Source: Natrinema gelatinilyticum (GTDB taxonomy: Archaea > Halobacteriota > Halobacteria > Halobacteriales > Natrialbaceae). Taken from it: a stretch of DNA of 64,000 bases. The position numbers and the translations under genes are program-made. The stretch covers positions 372,001-436,000 of the forward strand of contig NZ_CP100757.1 of the NCBI RefSeq assembly GCF_024266705.1, given 5' to 3'. Shown piece by piece: positions 33,240 to 41,205 of the stretch. Below the pieces are notes generated by a model that saw nothing but the letters and a program-made list of their open reading frames with translations, was not told the DNA's origin and ran no database searches. Position 1 is the first letter of the stretch; each line of letters starts with the position of its first letter.

Positions 33240-34562
33240 ATGTCACAACAGATGCAGTCGAACGAACGGGTCACGCAACGGTACGACGAATACCTGATGC
33301 CGATCTGGAAGTCGCTGAACGTTCCCATTCGGCGGGCAGAGGGGTGCTTGGTCGAGGATTTGGACGGAAACGAATACCTCGACGTCTTTTCCGGCATCTC
33401 GGTGACGAACGTCGGCCACGGGAACGACGCCGTCGTCGACGCTGCGAAAACGCAACTCGAGGAGTTCGTTCACGGGTGTTCGTACGTCCATCCTAACCAA
33501 CCGGTCGCCGACCTCGCCGAGCGCCTCGCAGACGTGACGCCCGGTGACCTTCAGAAGAGTTTCTTCTGTAACTCCGGAACCGAAGCCGTCGAGGGTGCGG
33601 TGAAGCTCGCCCGCAAGCACACGGGTAGTAAGGAGGTCGTCGCACTCGAGATGGGGTTCCACGGCCGAACGCTGGGGAGTCTCGCGCTCACCGGCAACCA
33701 CACCTACAAGCACGAGATGGGACCGACGATCAACGACGCGGTCCACGCCCCGGCACCCTACCGCTATCGCTGGGCCAACAACGGCTCCGACGCGACGTTT
33801 GCCGCTCGAACCGCAGCCGAGATCGAACACGTCATCGGCACCCATACGAGCGACGATCTCGCCGCCATCGTCGTCGAACCGGTGATGGGGGAGGGCGGTA
33901 TTATCGTGCCGCCGGAAGGGTGGCTCGAACGCGTCCAGGAAATCGCTCACGAACACGACGCGCTGTTGATCGTCGACGAGGTCCAGACCGGGTACGGTCG
34001 TACAGGAGAGTTGTTCGCCAGCGAGCACTTCGATGTTGTGCCCGATATTCTGACGCAGGCGAAGGGGATCGCGAACGGACTACCACTGGGCGCGTTTACC
34101 GCTTCCGCGGAAATCGCAGACGCCTTCGAGGCCGGTGATCACCTTTCCACGTTCGGCGGCAATCCCGTCGCGTGTGCCGCAGCGCTCGCGACGATCGACG
34201 AACTTCAGGACGGCATCGTCGAGAATGCTCGCGAGCAGGGAGCGTGGCTCGCCGACCGACTCGCCGAACTCGAGGCCGAGTTCGACGCAGTCGGCGAGAC
34301 TCGAGGGCTTGGCCTCATGCAGGGCGTCGAACTCGTCGATCCGTCGGAAACAGGTCCGCGCGGCATCGCTCCAGCTCCGGACAAGGCGCTGGCCGGGTCC
34401 ATCGCTGCCGAACTCCGTGAGCTGGGGATCATTATGGGCGTCGGCGGCTACTATAAGAACGTCATGCGATTCCAGCCGCCGCTGACGATCGACCGGGACA
34501 ATCTCGATCGGACCGTAGAGACACTCCGCAGGGCCATCGCTGCAGAGACCGACGATGAGTGA
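33240..34562 (+). CDS. Class-III aminotransferase, GABA/putrescine aminotransferase-like
   Basis: A 440-aa PLP enzyme with FFCNSGTEAVEGAVKLARK, MGFHGRTLGSLALTG, IVDEVQTGYGRTGELFA (Asp246) and ILTQAKGIANGLPLGAF (Schiff-base Lys275). It resembles GABA aminotransferases and alanine-glyoxylate/putrescine aminotransferases. It sits in the potDA operon and overlaps the agmatinase start by 8 bp, which strongly ties it to putrescine or GABA breakdown (PuuE-like or a direct putrescine transaminase). Confidence 0.85.
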   Translation: MSQQMQSNERVTQRYDEYLMPIWKSLNVPIRRAEGCLVEDLDGNEYLDVFSGISVTNVGHGNDAVVDAAKTQLEEFVHGCSYVHPNQPVADLAERLADVTPGDLQKSFFCNSGTEAVEGAVKLARKHTGSKEVVALEMGFHGRTLGSLALTGNHTYKHEMGPTINDAVHAPAPYRYRWANNGSDATFAARTAAEIEHVIGTHTSDDLAAIVVEPVMGEGGIIVPPEGWLERVQEIAHEHDALLIVDEVQTGYGRTGELFASEHFDVVPDILTQAKGIANGLPLGAFTASAEIADAFEAGDHLSTFGGNPVACAAALATIDELQDGIVENAREQGAWLADRLAELEAEFDAVGETRGLGLMQGVELVDPSETGPRGIAPAPDKALAGSIAAELRELGIIMGVGGYYKNVMRFQPPLTIDRDNLDRTVETLRRAIAAETDDE

Positions 34563-35562
34563 CGAGCAGTCGCGCGCCGAGGCGTTCCACAACCGATACG
34601 AGGGGACCGACGTCGAACTCGCCTACACTGGCAGGCAGACGTTCCTCAAAGGCGAGCCCCGTGACGTCGAGGACCTCGCGGACGCCGACGTCGCAGTGTT
34701 GGGGGCGCCCCTCGATGCGGCAGCGAGTAACAGGCCGGGTGCGCGCTACGGGCCGACGGCCGTCCGTGAAGCGAGTACTTGGTGGGCCTATCTGTCGGGG
34801 TACAAAGGTGGATTGACGAACATGAACACTCGAGCGCAGATCGATTTCAGCGATGTGACAGTCGCCGACTGCGGCGACGTCCCGGTGTTCCCGCTCGATC
34901 AAGAGAAATCCGCCGAGAGCATTACCGCGCACGTGGCGACGGCCGCCGAGCGGGCATTTCCCGTCCTGTTGGGTGGAGACCACTACTGTACATATCCAGC
35001 GTTTCGCGGCTTTGCTGAGGCCACCGACGCCGACAGCGTCGGCCTCGTCCAGATCGACGCGCACACGGACACCGCCGAGGAAAGTCCCATTTTTGGGGAG
35101 CACTTCCACGGGTCGCCCACCCGGCTGATCGCCGAATCCGACTACTCGGACTACGAGCACATCAGTCAGATCGGGATCCGCGGGTACGAATCGCCAGGGT
35201 TCTTCGAGTTCGCTGATGAGACCGGATTAAACCTCTACACGATGCGGGACGTCCGGGCGAATGGAATCGACGAAGTTGTCACAGACGCGATCGAGCAGGC
35301 GGCCGCGGAAACGGACGCGGTATACGTCACGTTCGATATTGACTCAGTCGATCCAAACGTCGCCCCGGGAACGGGCACGCCAGAACCCGGCGGACTGGAT
35401 AGCCATGAGGCACTCAAGATAATGGAGACCCTCGGGGCACATAACGCGGTCGGGGCCGCAGACCTCATGGAGGTCGCCCCCGAATACGATCCGACACGGT
35501 CGACGCAGACACTTGCGGCATACCTTCTTGTCACACTCGTCGAACGCCAGTTCGCGGAGTAA
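34555..35562 (+). CDS. speB: Agmatinase/ureohydrolase
   Basis: A 335-aa arginase-superfamily enzyme with all manganese ligands: LLGGDHYCTYP (His143), LVQIDAHTDT (Asp168, His170, Asp172) and VTFDIDSVDPNVAPGTGTPE (Asp261, Asp263). The family splits agmatine into putrescine and urea, though some haloarchaeal members act on other guanidino acids. Its start lies inside the aminotransferase 3' end, so translation is coupled. Putrescine formed here would feed the adjacent transaminase or the gamma-glutamyl route. The symbol is assigned by similarity. Confidence 0.82.
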   Translation: MSDEQSRAEAFHNRYEGTDVELAYTGRQTFLKGEPRDVEDLADADVAVLGAPLDAAASNRPGARYGPTAVREASTWWAYLSGYKGGLTNMNTRAQIDFSDVTVADCGDVPVFPLDQEKSAESITAHVATAAERAFPVLLGGDHYCTYPAFRGFAEATDADSVGLVQIDAHTDTAEESPIFGEHFHGSPTRLIAESDYSDYEHISQIGIRGYESPGFFEFADETGLNLYTMRDVRANGIDEVVTDAIEQAAAETDAVYVTFDIDSVDPNVAPGTGTPEPGGLDSHEALKIMETLGAHNAVGAADLMEVAPEYDPTRSTQTLAAYLLVTLVERQFAE

Positions 35563-35727
35563 CATCGGGCCCGCTCAGCGACTACAGGCCGAGATATCGA
35601 CATTTGAAACTGATTCTGGTTACTGCTGACGGGCGAGTACGAATAGTATTAGTAAGGGCTTTTTATTGATTCAATTACAGCGGACGGTTTGGACAGGGTC
35701 CAAATTAACCCGCTGTTTGAGGTACCT

Positions 35728-36332
35728 ATTACGATCGAAACAGAAGAGCGCTATCGGCTGTTTATCGACGGTGAGTTCGTACAGGCGTCGATCGACTCGT
35801 CGACCGAGCGGAATTGTACGCACTCGGGCCCGGAATAGACGATCCGGATATGGGACCGCTTAAGCAACCCGACCACTTCTAGACCGTTCTGGACTACATC
35901 GATACCGGCATAACCGAAGGAGCCACCCTCGAGACCGGCGGCGAACCGCTCGATCGAGACGGCTATTTCCTCCCGCTGATGGTCTACACCGACGTCGATC
36001 CCGAGATGCGGATCGGTCAGGAGGAAATCTTCGGTCCCGTCCTCTCGGTGATCCCGTTCTCGGATCGCGAGGAGGCAATCAGTATTGCGAACGACGTCAA
36101 GTACGGACTCACGGGCGGCGTGTTCTCCCGAGATATCAGGCGGGCATTGCGTCTGGCTCGCGATATCGACGCGGGCAGCGTCTAGGTAAATGAGTGGTTC
36201 GGCGGCTCGATCGAAACGCCGTTCGGCGGAACGAAAAAGAGCGGGATCGGTCGTGAGAAAGGGCTCGAAGTGCTCGATTCGTATGTTCAAACGAAAAACA
36301 TTACCGTGAATCTTGACGAGAAACACCGGTGA
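35728..36332 (+). pseudogene. Aldehyde dehydrogenase pseudogene with internal deletion and stops
   Basis: The first part reads ITIETEERYRLFIDGEFVQA, an ALDH N-terminus without a start codon. It jumps directly to GIDDPDMGPL, which normally lies about 300 residues later, so the cofactor and catalytic core is deleted. The rest is a good ALDH C-terminus: MRIGQEEIFGPVLSVIPFSD, DAGSV, TPFGGTKKSGIGREKGLE. In-frame TAGs replace a codon after PDHF (near 35880) and a tryptophan codon after DAGSV (36184). It probably once completed the agmatinase/transaminase pathway. Confidence 0.8.
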
Positions 36333-36460
36333 ACGGCGTCACTGCGGCTACTCGTCGTGAAGCAGGTGACGTATAGGTCAAGTAGACAAGTAGAACGATC
36401 ACTTCAGCCATACACTTTCGGTACTTCCCGAGCACCACAGATAGAGAGGAAATTCGTGGG

Positions 36461-37508
36461 CCCACACACCCCCCGTCCAGAGTGAAAACTGGAAGAGAGG
36501 GTGGGGCGAGGTCCACATGAAACAGAGGTACACGAGAAGAAGAGACGCAAGAAATCACGGAAAGAGCAGCTAAGACAGGTAGATACAGCAGAATGAAAAA
36601 TTATTAGAAGCAACAGTTCGCGAGACATCGGACGAATGCCGCCTTCGTCCTCCTCATTATGCTAAATGCACTTGAGGAACGATTAGACGGGGATGGTAAT
36701 AAAACTTCCATATAATACTAAAATATATGTCAATTTTAGGTGGTCGGCTAGTTTTGGAGGTACCCTTCGTGAGTGTATCCGCCTCCTGTCCCGTGATTCG
36801 TGTCATCTTTACCCCGCTCCATCATGTGATTCACCGTGTTCCTCCGGCCCACTCTCGTGCCGTTTCACTCTTGATGAGGGGTGTGTGGGTCTTTCGTTTG
36901 TCGTGCCCGTTGTATGAAACTTCCCAATATCTCCCGAACTTCCGAAAGATTTGACCGGGGACGTCGTTGATAAGGCGGTTGGTCGTGATCCACGCAATAC
37001 CCTTGAGAGAAAAAATTGGGGATCTGATCCCCAGTCGCCTCAGACTCGTCTATCTCTACAGGATACACTCTTGACGCGGGTGGGAAACGAGTCAACAGTT
37101 ACGTTCTGGGTGGTTCGACCGTACAACGAACACGTCACGACTGGTTTTCACTCTGGACGAGGGGTGTTTCCGCCCGTCAGACGTTTCTTACTACTATGCT
37201 TCTTATTGCTGTTTCCCATATGATAGTTGATTGTTTAGATCCTGTTCAAGTTACACTCTATATCAGGGGTGTACCCCAACCCTCCGAGGCCATCGGAAAA
37301 ATTGGGCCGGTTCACTCTGGACGAGGGGTGGTCAAAAATCGGCCTCTATCCGGTGTTTACACTCTTGACGAGGGGTGTCACGTCATCCGAAGCATCTGCG
37401 CGTGATGGACGTCTTTCACTCGAGATTACCTCGTCACTTTCGTCGACTGATACGGTGTACACTCAACGTCAGATGCCAGTCATAGGATGATTTACACTCT
37501 GGGCGAGG
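36461..37508. other. Replication origin region with ORB repeats
   Basis: Copies of an ORB-like motif with consensus CACTCTNGACGAGGGGTGT occur at 36862-36889, 37064-37085, 37144-37172, 37251-37277 (weak), 37310-37333, 37355-37380 and 37491-37508 (partial) on the plus strand, and at 36461-36489 on the minus strand. The two outer copies 36461 and 36862 also have the extra G-string (GTGTGGG) seen in haloarchaeal ORBs. They face each other across an AT-rich stretch (about 36590-36750), a candidate unwinding element. The initiator gene is immediately downstream. This matches the layout of haloarchaeal orc-linked origins. Confidence 0.85.
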
Positions 37509-37552
37509 TAGGCGAATTATTAAGTAGCCGGAGAGCACGATATCTCGTATCG

Positions 37553-38830
37553 ATGGTTGAGGAATCGTCACGACTCTCTGACTTCAACGATCAATATGAA
37601 GACCCATCCAAGGATCCGCTGTTCGATATCGATGAAAACGATCCCAACCGCGCCGACATATTCGCTCGCAAGGAACTCCTGAAGGTCGGGCACGTCCCGG
37701 AAAGTGCCCGAATCGTCGGCCGTGACAAGGAAATTAAGGATGTTGCTGCTGAACTCAGGCCAATCGTTCAGGGCGACCCGCCGAATAACGTCATGATCTA
37801 CGGCAAGACGGGCACGGGCAAGTCGCTGGTTGCTCGCCACGTCACGGATCGGGCCCGTCGGGCTGCGGAATCAAATGGAATGTCCGTTGGCACGGTCTAC
37901 GTCGACTGTGCTCAGCACAATACGCAGACGCGTGTCGCTCGAACTGTAACACGGACACTCAACGAGACGGAAGGGTCTGACTTCGATGTTCCACGAGCAG
38001 GGATTGGTAGCGGGGAGTATTACGACTACCTTTGGGAAATTCTCAATCTCGCCTACGAGTCGGTTATCATCATCCTTGACGAGGTCGATCGACTCGAGGA
38101 CGACGATATTCTTATGCAGCTCTCCCGAGCCCGTGAATCCGGGAAAGCCGACTGTCATCTTGGCGTGATTGCGGTGAGCAACAAGATTGAGTACCGTGAT
38201 CAGCTGAACGAGCGTGTCAAGTCCAGTCTTCGCGAAGAAGAATTCGTCTTCCAGCCCTACGACGCGAATCAGCTTCGCGAAATTATGAAGCATCGCCGCG
38301 ATGCGTTCCACGACGGCGTTCTCTCTGGTGACGTCATCCCGTTGACTTCGGCTCTCGCTGCGCAGGAACATGGTGATGCCAGAAAGGCAATCGAGATTCT
38401 CCGACACGCTGGCGAACTCGCTGAACGAGAGAACGCCGACCAGGTCGTCGAAGAGCACGTCCGCGATGCTCAGGAGTGGGCGGAAATCGATCGGTTCGAG
38501 GAACTGCTTCGCGGATCGACGACCCAGGTTAAATTCATTCTCTACTCACTTGCGCTGCTGACCGAGGAGAAACCGAACGAGGACGAGTTCTCGACTAGCC
38601 GTATCTATGAGCGCTACCAGAAAACAGCTGAAAAGGTCGATGCAAAGGTTCTGAGCGAACACCGTGTCTATGAACTGCTGAAGGAGCAGGCGTTCCTCGG
38701 CGTCGTGGAATCAACCCGAACTGGAGGTGGTCGTGGTGAGGGAAGCTATCTGGAGCATCGACTCGTTCAGGATACCGATATCGTACTGAAATCCGTCCTC
38801 CGCGACAGTCGACTCGAAGAGTTGGCGTAG
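37553..38830 (+). CDS. orc: Orc1/Cdc6-family replication initiator
   Basis: A 425-aa AAA+ initiator. It has the initiator helix region PESARIVGRDKEIKDVAAEL, Walker A MIYGKTGTGKSLVARHV, Walker B VIIILDEVDRLEDDDI, sensor 1 VIAVSNKIEY and arginine-finger region ERVKSSL, followed by a C-terminal winged helix (about 320-410) that binds ORBs. The ATG at 37553 is chosen because the longer frame from 37487 would translate an ORB repeat. Flanking ORBs on both sides suggest autoregulation and a dedicated origin. It is probably a secondary or plasmid-type Orc paralogue. Confidence 0.9.
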   Translation: MVEESSRLSDFNDQYEDPSKDPLFDIDENDPNRADIFARKELLKVGHVPESARIVGRDKEIKDVAAELRPIVQGDPPNNVMIYGKTGTGKSLVARHVTDRARRAAESNGMSVGTVYVDCAQHNTQTRVARTVTRTLNETEGSDFDVPRAGIGSGEYYDYLWEILNLAYESVIIILDEVDRLEDDDILMQLSRARESGKADCHLGVIAVSNKIEYRDQLNERVKSSLREEEFVFQPYDANQLREIMKHRRDAFHDGVLSGDVIPLTSALAAQEHGDARKAIEILRHAGELAERENADQVVEEHVRDAQEWAEIDRFEELLRGSTTQVKFILYSLALLTEEKPNEDEFSTSRIYERYQKTAEKVDAKVLSEHRVYELLKEQAFLGVVESTRTGGGRGEGSYLEHRLVQDTDIVLKSVLRDSRLEELA

Positions 38831-38850
38831 TTCCGTTCCCGACTCGACTT

Positions 38851-38971
38851 CACACCCCTGATCACGACTGTATTTCCTGACTTCTCCGGAAGGTGAGGAA
38901 AGTAGACACCCCTGATCAAGAGTGTATCAGACGAGCAACCCAGAGTACACACCCCGCCATCGAAGTGAAAT
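38851..38971 (-). repeat. Three inverted ORB-like repeats downstream of orc
   Basis: ORB-like copies in the opposite orientation lie at 38851-38873 (ACACCCCTGATCACGA), 38905-38927 (ACACCCCTGATCAAGAGTGT) and 38945-38971 (ACACCCCGCCATCGAAGTGA). They face the upstream set, so the initiator gene is enclosed between inverted ORB groups. Confidence 0.75.
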
Positions 38972-38977
38972 CCCCCC

Positions 38978-39473
38978 GGTGAACTACCCTGCCCTACCGC
39001 GCTCGGGCTTACCCAGCCCTCGCTTGTTACGGACAGGGCTTCCTGCTTCGGTGTCGGAACGTGCAGGGAACGTCCCCACAGCGTCCACAAGACGCGGAGC
39101 GTCTCGTGCGGCCCGGCAGAACGCTGTTGGCGTTCTGCGGACGGTTCCAGACTCCACAGGCGACTTCCCTTGACAGGTGGTTCGGAGTGTCCCACTCCTA
39201 CCGGTTGGACACTCGGCCACAACCGACGATGCACGCTTGTTGTTGCGTTTGAACACCGCCGGAGGCGTGGTGAGCATTTTATTACCACCTTCAACCGAAA
39301 AGATAATAAGGGTGCCGATTCACACGAAACCAAGACGTGCGGGCGCTGTCTCCCCTCCCTGCTCGGGCCTTCGGCGCTCGCTGAGGATAGCGCGGGACCG
39401 TTGGTCCCGATGACCATGCGAACGGCGTCGCCGTGAGCAGAAGGGGGCTGAGCGCCCTCAATTACAGCTAAAG
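38978..39473 (-). repeat. Repeat copy C, TnpB-3'-end-like, longest uninterrupted copy
   Basis: Same orientation as copy B and inverse to copy A. It carries three hairpins: AGACGC/GCGTCT with a 3-base loop, CAGAACGC/GCGTTCTG with a 5-base loop, and GGGACC/GGTCCC. On the minus strand a frame of about 97 codons ends ...GLGKPERGRAG and TAG, like a TnpB tail. It starts directly after the last ORB. Small frames inside it are poorly conserved and probably not genes. Confidence 0.75.
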
Positions 39474-39553
39474 AATAGAAAGAGGCCATGAATGGCCAAA
39501 TCCCGCCGAAATCCGTGATTCCGATCTGACCAATATCACCACTATGATCAAAG

Positions 39554-39560
39554 TTATATA
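39554..39560 (+). promoter_or_regulatory. TATA box of the aldolase/kinase operon
   Basis: TTATATA lies 27-33 bp before the ATG at 39587, the spacing expected for a leaderless or nearly leaderless haloarchaeal transcript. Confidence 0.5.
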
Positions 39561-39586
39561 TTTCCTCTTAGAGCATTAGGCGAAGC

Positions 39587-40225
39587 ATGAGCGAAGCCGA
39601 GGTTCACCAGCGTGTCGTAGATTCCGGGATTATAGCGATCGTTCGTGGTGTCGAGTCGGATCTCGCGACGGAGGTCGTCCAAGCCATCGCGGCCGGGGGT
39701 GTCGACGCGATCGAAATAACCGTCGACACACCCGGTGCAGCCGAGATGATCCGGCACGTTTCCGACGAGGTCGATGATGTCATCATCGGTGCAGGAACGG
39801 TTCTGGATCCCGAAACTGCCCGGGCTGTTCAGTTGGCCGGTGCGGAATTCATCGTCACGCCAACGGTCAACACCGACGTCATCGAGATGTGTAACCGGTA
39901 CGAGACACCCATCGCAACCGGTGTGATGACACCGACAGAGGCACTGACCGCGACGGAGGCGGGTGCAGACTTCTGTAAGCTGTTCCCCGCCTCGACCACG
40001 GGTCCTGCTCAGGTGAGCGCCATCAACGGACCACTCCCGCAGGTACCGCTCATTCCGACCGGTGGTGTCACCCCTGATAACGCGGCGGCGTTTTTCCAGG
40101 CGGGCGCTGTCGCCCTCGGTGTTGGCAGTGCGATCACCGATTCGGATGCGATCGAGGCCCGGGAGTTCAATTCCCTGACCGAGACAGCCAGTGAGTTCGT
40201 CGAACTGGCCGAGGAGAACCGATGA
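39587..40225 (+). CDS. kdgA: 2-keto-3-deoxy-6-phospho-gluconate/galactonate aldolase
   Basis: A 212-aa class-I aldolase of the bacterial Eda type. IIAIVRGV opens the barrel, AIEITVDTPGA carries the catalytic Glu, IIGAGTVLDPE follows, and ADFCKLFPAS holds the Schiff-base Lys (near residue 127), then IPTGGVTPDN for phosphate binding. It splits KDPG or KDPGal into pyruvate and glyceraldehyde-3-phosphate. It overlaps the kinase gene by 4 bp and lies near galactonate dehydratase, which points to galactose breakdown. Confidence 0.88.
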   Translation: MSEAEVHQRVVDSGIIAIVRGVESDLATEVVQAIAAGGVDAIEITVDTPGAAEMIRHVSDEVDDVIIGAGTVLDPETARAVQLAGAEFIVTPTVNTDVIEMCNRYETPIATGVMTPTEALTATEAGADFCKLFPASTTGPAQVSAINGPLPQVPLIPTGGVTPDNAAAFFQAGAVALGVGSAITDSDAIEAREFNSLTETASEFVELAEENR

Positions 40226-41178
40226 CGGCCGAGCTCGTGACGTTCGGTGAGACGATGCTCCGCCTGAACCCGCCGTCAGGGACGCGACTGGAGACTGCAT
40301 CGACACTCGAGTTCCGAACAGCTGGTGCCGAGAGCAACGTCGCCATCGCGGCCGCGCATCTTGGCACGTCGTCAGTATGGCTCTCGAAGCTCCCCGACTC
40401 ACCGCTCGGTCGGCGAGTCACGAACGAGGTCAGACAACATGGTGTCGAGCCGCGCATCGCATGGGACGACGGCGGACGACAGGGATCGTACTACATCGAA
40501 CAGGGGTCGGCCCCGAGACCGACGACGGTCATCTACGATCGTGCCGATGCGGCGATCACGACTGCCCGTCCAGCCGAACTCGACCGTGAAGCAATCCGTA
40601 ATGCCGCCGTCTTCTACACGAGCGGGATCACTCCCGCGCTATCGTCGACACTCGCCGAGACGACGGCCGACATCCTGGCGACTGCGCAGGCGGCCGGAAC
40701 GACGACGGCGTTCGATCTCAACTACCGATCGAAGCTGTGGTCGACAACTGAGGCACGACGGGCGTCCGAATCGTTGTTTGCAGACATCGATATTCTCGTC
40801 GCAGCCGAACGCGACGTTCACAACGTCCTGGACCGTCACGGGGAGGCTCGAACACTCGCTGAAGGGTTGGTATCTGATTTCGACTTCAGGACGGTCATTA
40901 TCACTTGCGGTGAAGACGGGGCACTTGCGATCCACGACGGGACGACGTACGAGCAGCCAGCCTTCGAGACCGACACCGTCGACGCCATCGGGACCGGTGA
41001 CTCCTTCGTCGGCGGCTACCTCGCGCGACACATTGCAGGCGACAGCGTCTCCGATGCACTATCGTATGCGGCAGCGACGGCCGCACTGAAACGAACTATC
41101 GAGGGAGACCTCGCAGTCGTGACTGCTAACGAGGTCGAACAGGTGCTGGAAAACGAGGGCAGCGGAATCGCGCGATAA
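40222..41178 (+). CDS. kdgK: 2-keto-3-deoxygluconate/galactonate kinase (PfkB family)
   Basis: A 318-aa PfkB sugar kinase. ELVTFGETMLRLNPPSG is the typical start. AGAESNVAIAAAHLG is substrate-binding, FDLNYRSKLW is characteristic of KDG kinases, and the C-terminal ATP and anion-hole motif DAIGTGDSFVGGYLARHI carries the catalytic Asp. It phosphorylates KDG/KDGal for the co-encoded aldolase. The 3' end is 28 bp from an ISH8-type element. Confidence 0.87.
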   Translation: MTAELVTFGETMLRLNPPSGTRLETASTLEFRTAGAESNVAIAAAHLGTSSVWLSKLPDSPLGRRVTNEVRQHGVEPRIAWDDGGRQGSYYIEQGSAPRPTTVIYDRADAAITTARPAELDREAIRNAAVFYTSGITPALSSTLAETTADILATAQAAGTTTAFDLNYRSKLWSTTEARRASESLFADIDILVAAERDVHNVLDRHGEARTLAEGLVSDFDFRTVIITCGEDGALAIHDGTTYEQPAFETDTVDAIGTGDSFVGGYLARHIAGDSVSDALSYAAATAALKRTIEGDLAVVTANEVEQVLENEGSGIAR

Positions 41179-41205
41179 CAGGACGGACGCGTACTATTTA
41201 GGCAG

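Noticed and set aside
36862..37508. Regularly repeated 20-bp motifs that could suggest a CRISPR array
   Set aside because: Spacing is irregular, copies occur on both strands, and the motif matches origin recognition boxes next to an Orc1/Cdc6 gene. No cas gene is present.
37487..37552. Longer N-terminus for the Orc protein from the ATG at 37487
   Set aside because: The added 22 residues are translated from an ORB-like repeat and lack similarity to the family start; the ATG at 37553 gives a normal N-terminus.
38984..39277. 97-codon frame inside repeat copy C as a gene
   Set aside because: Copies A and B differ by indels that break or shorten the frame. The tail resembles a TnpB C-terminus but no catalytic part is present, so it is treated as part of the repeat.
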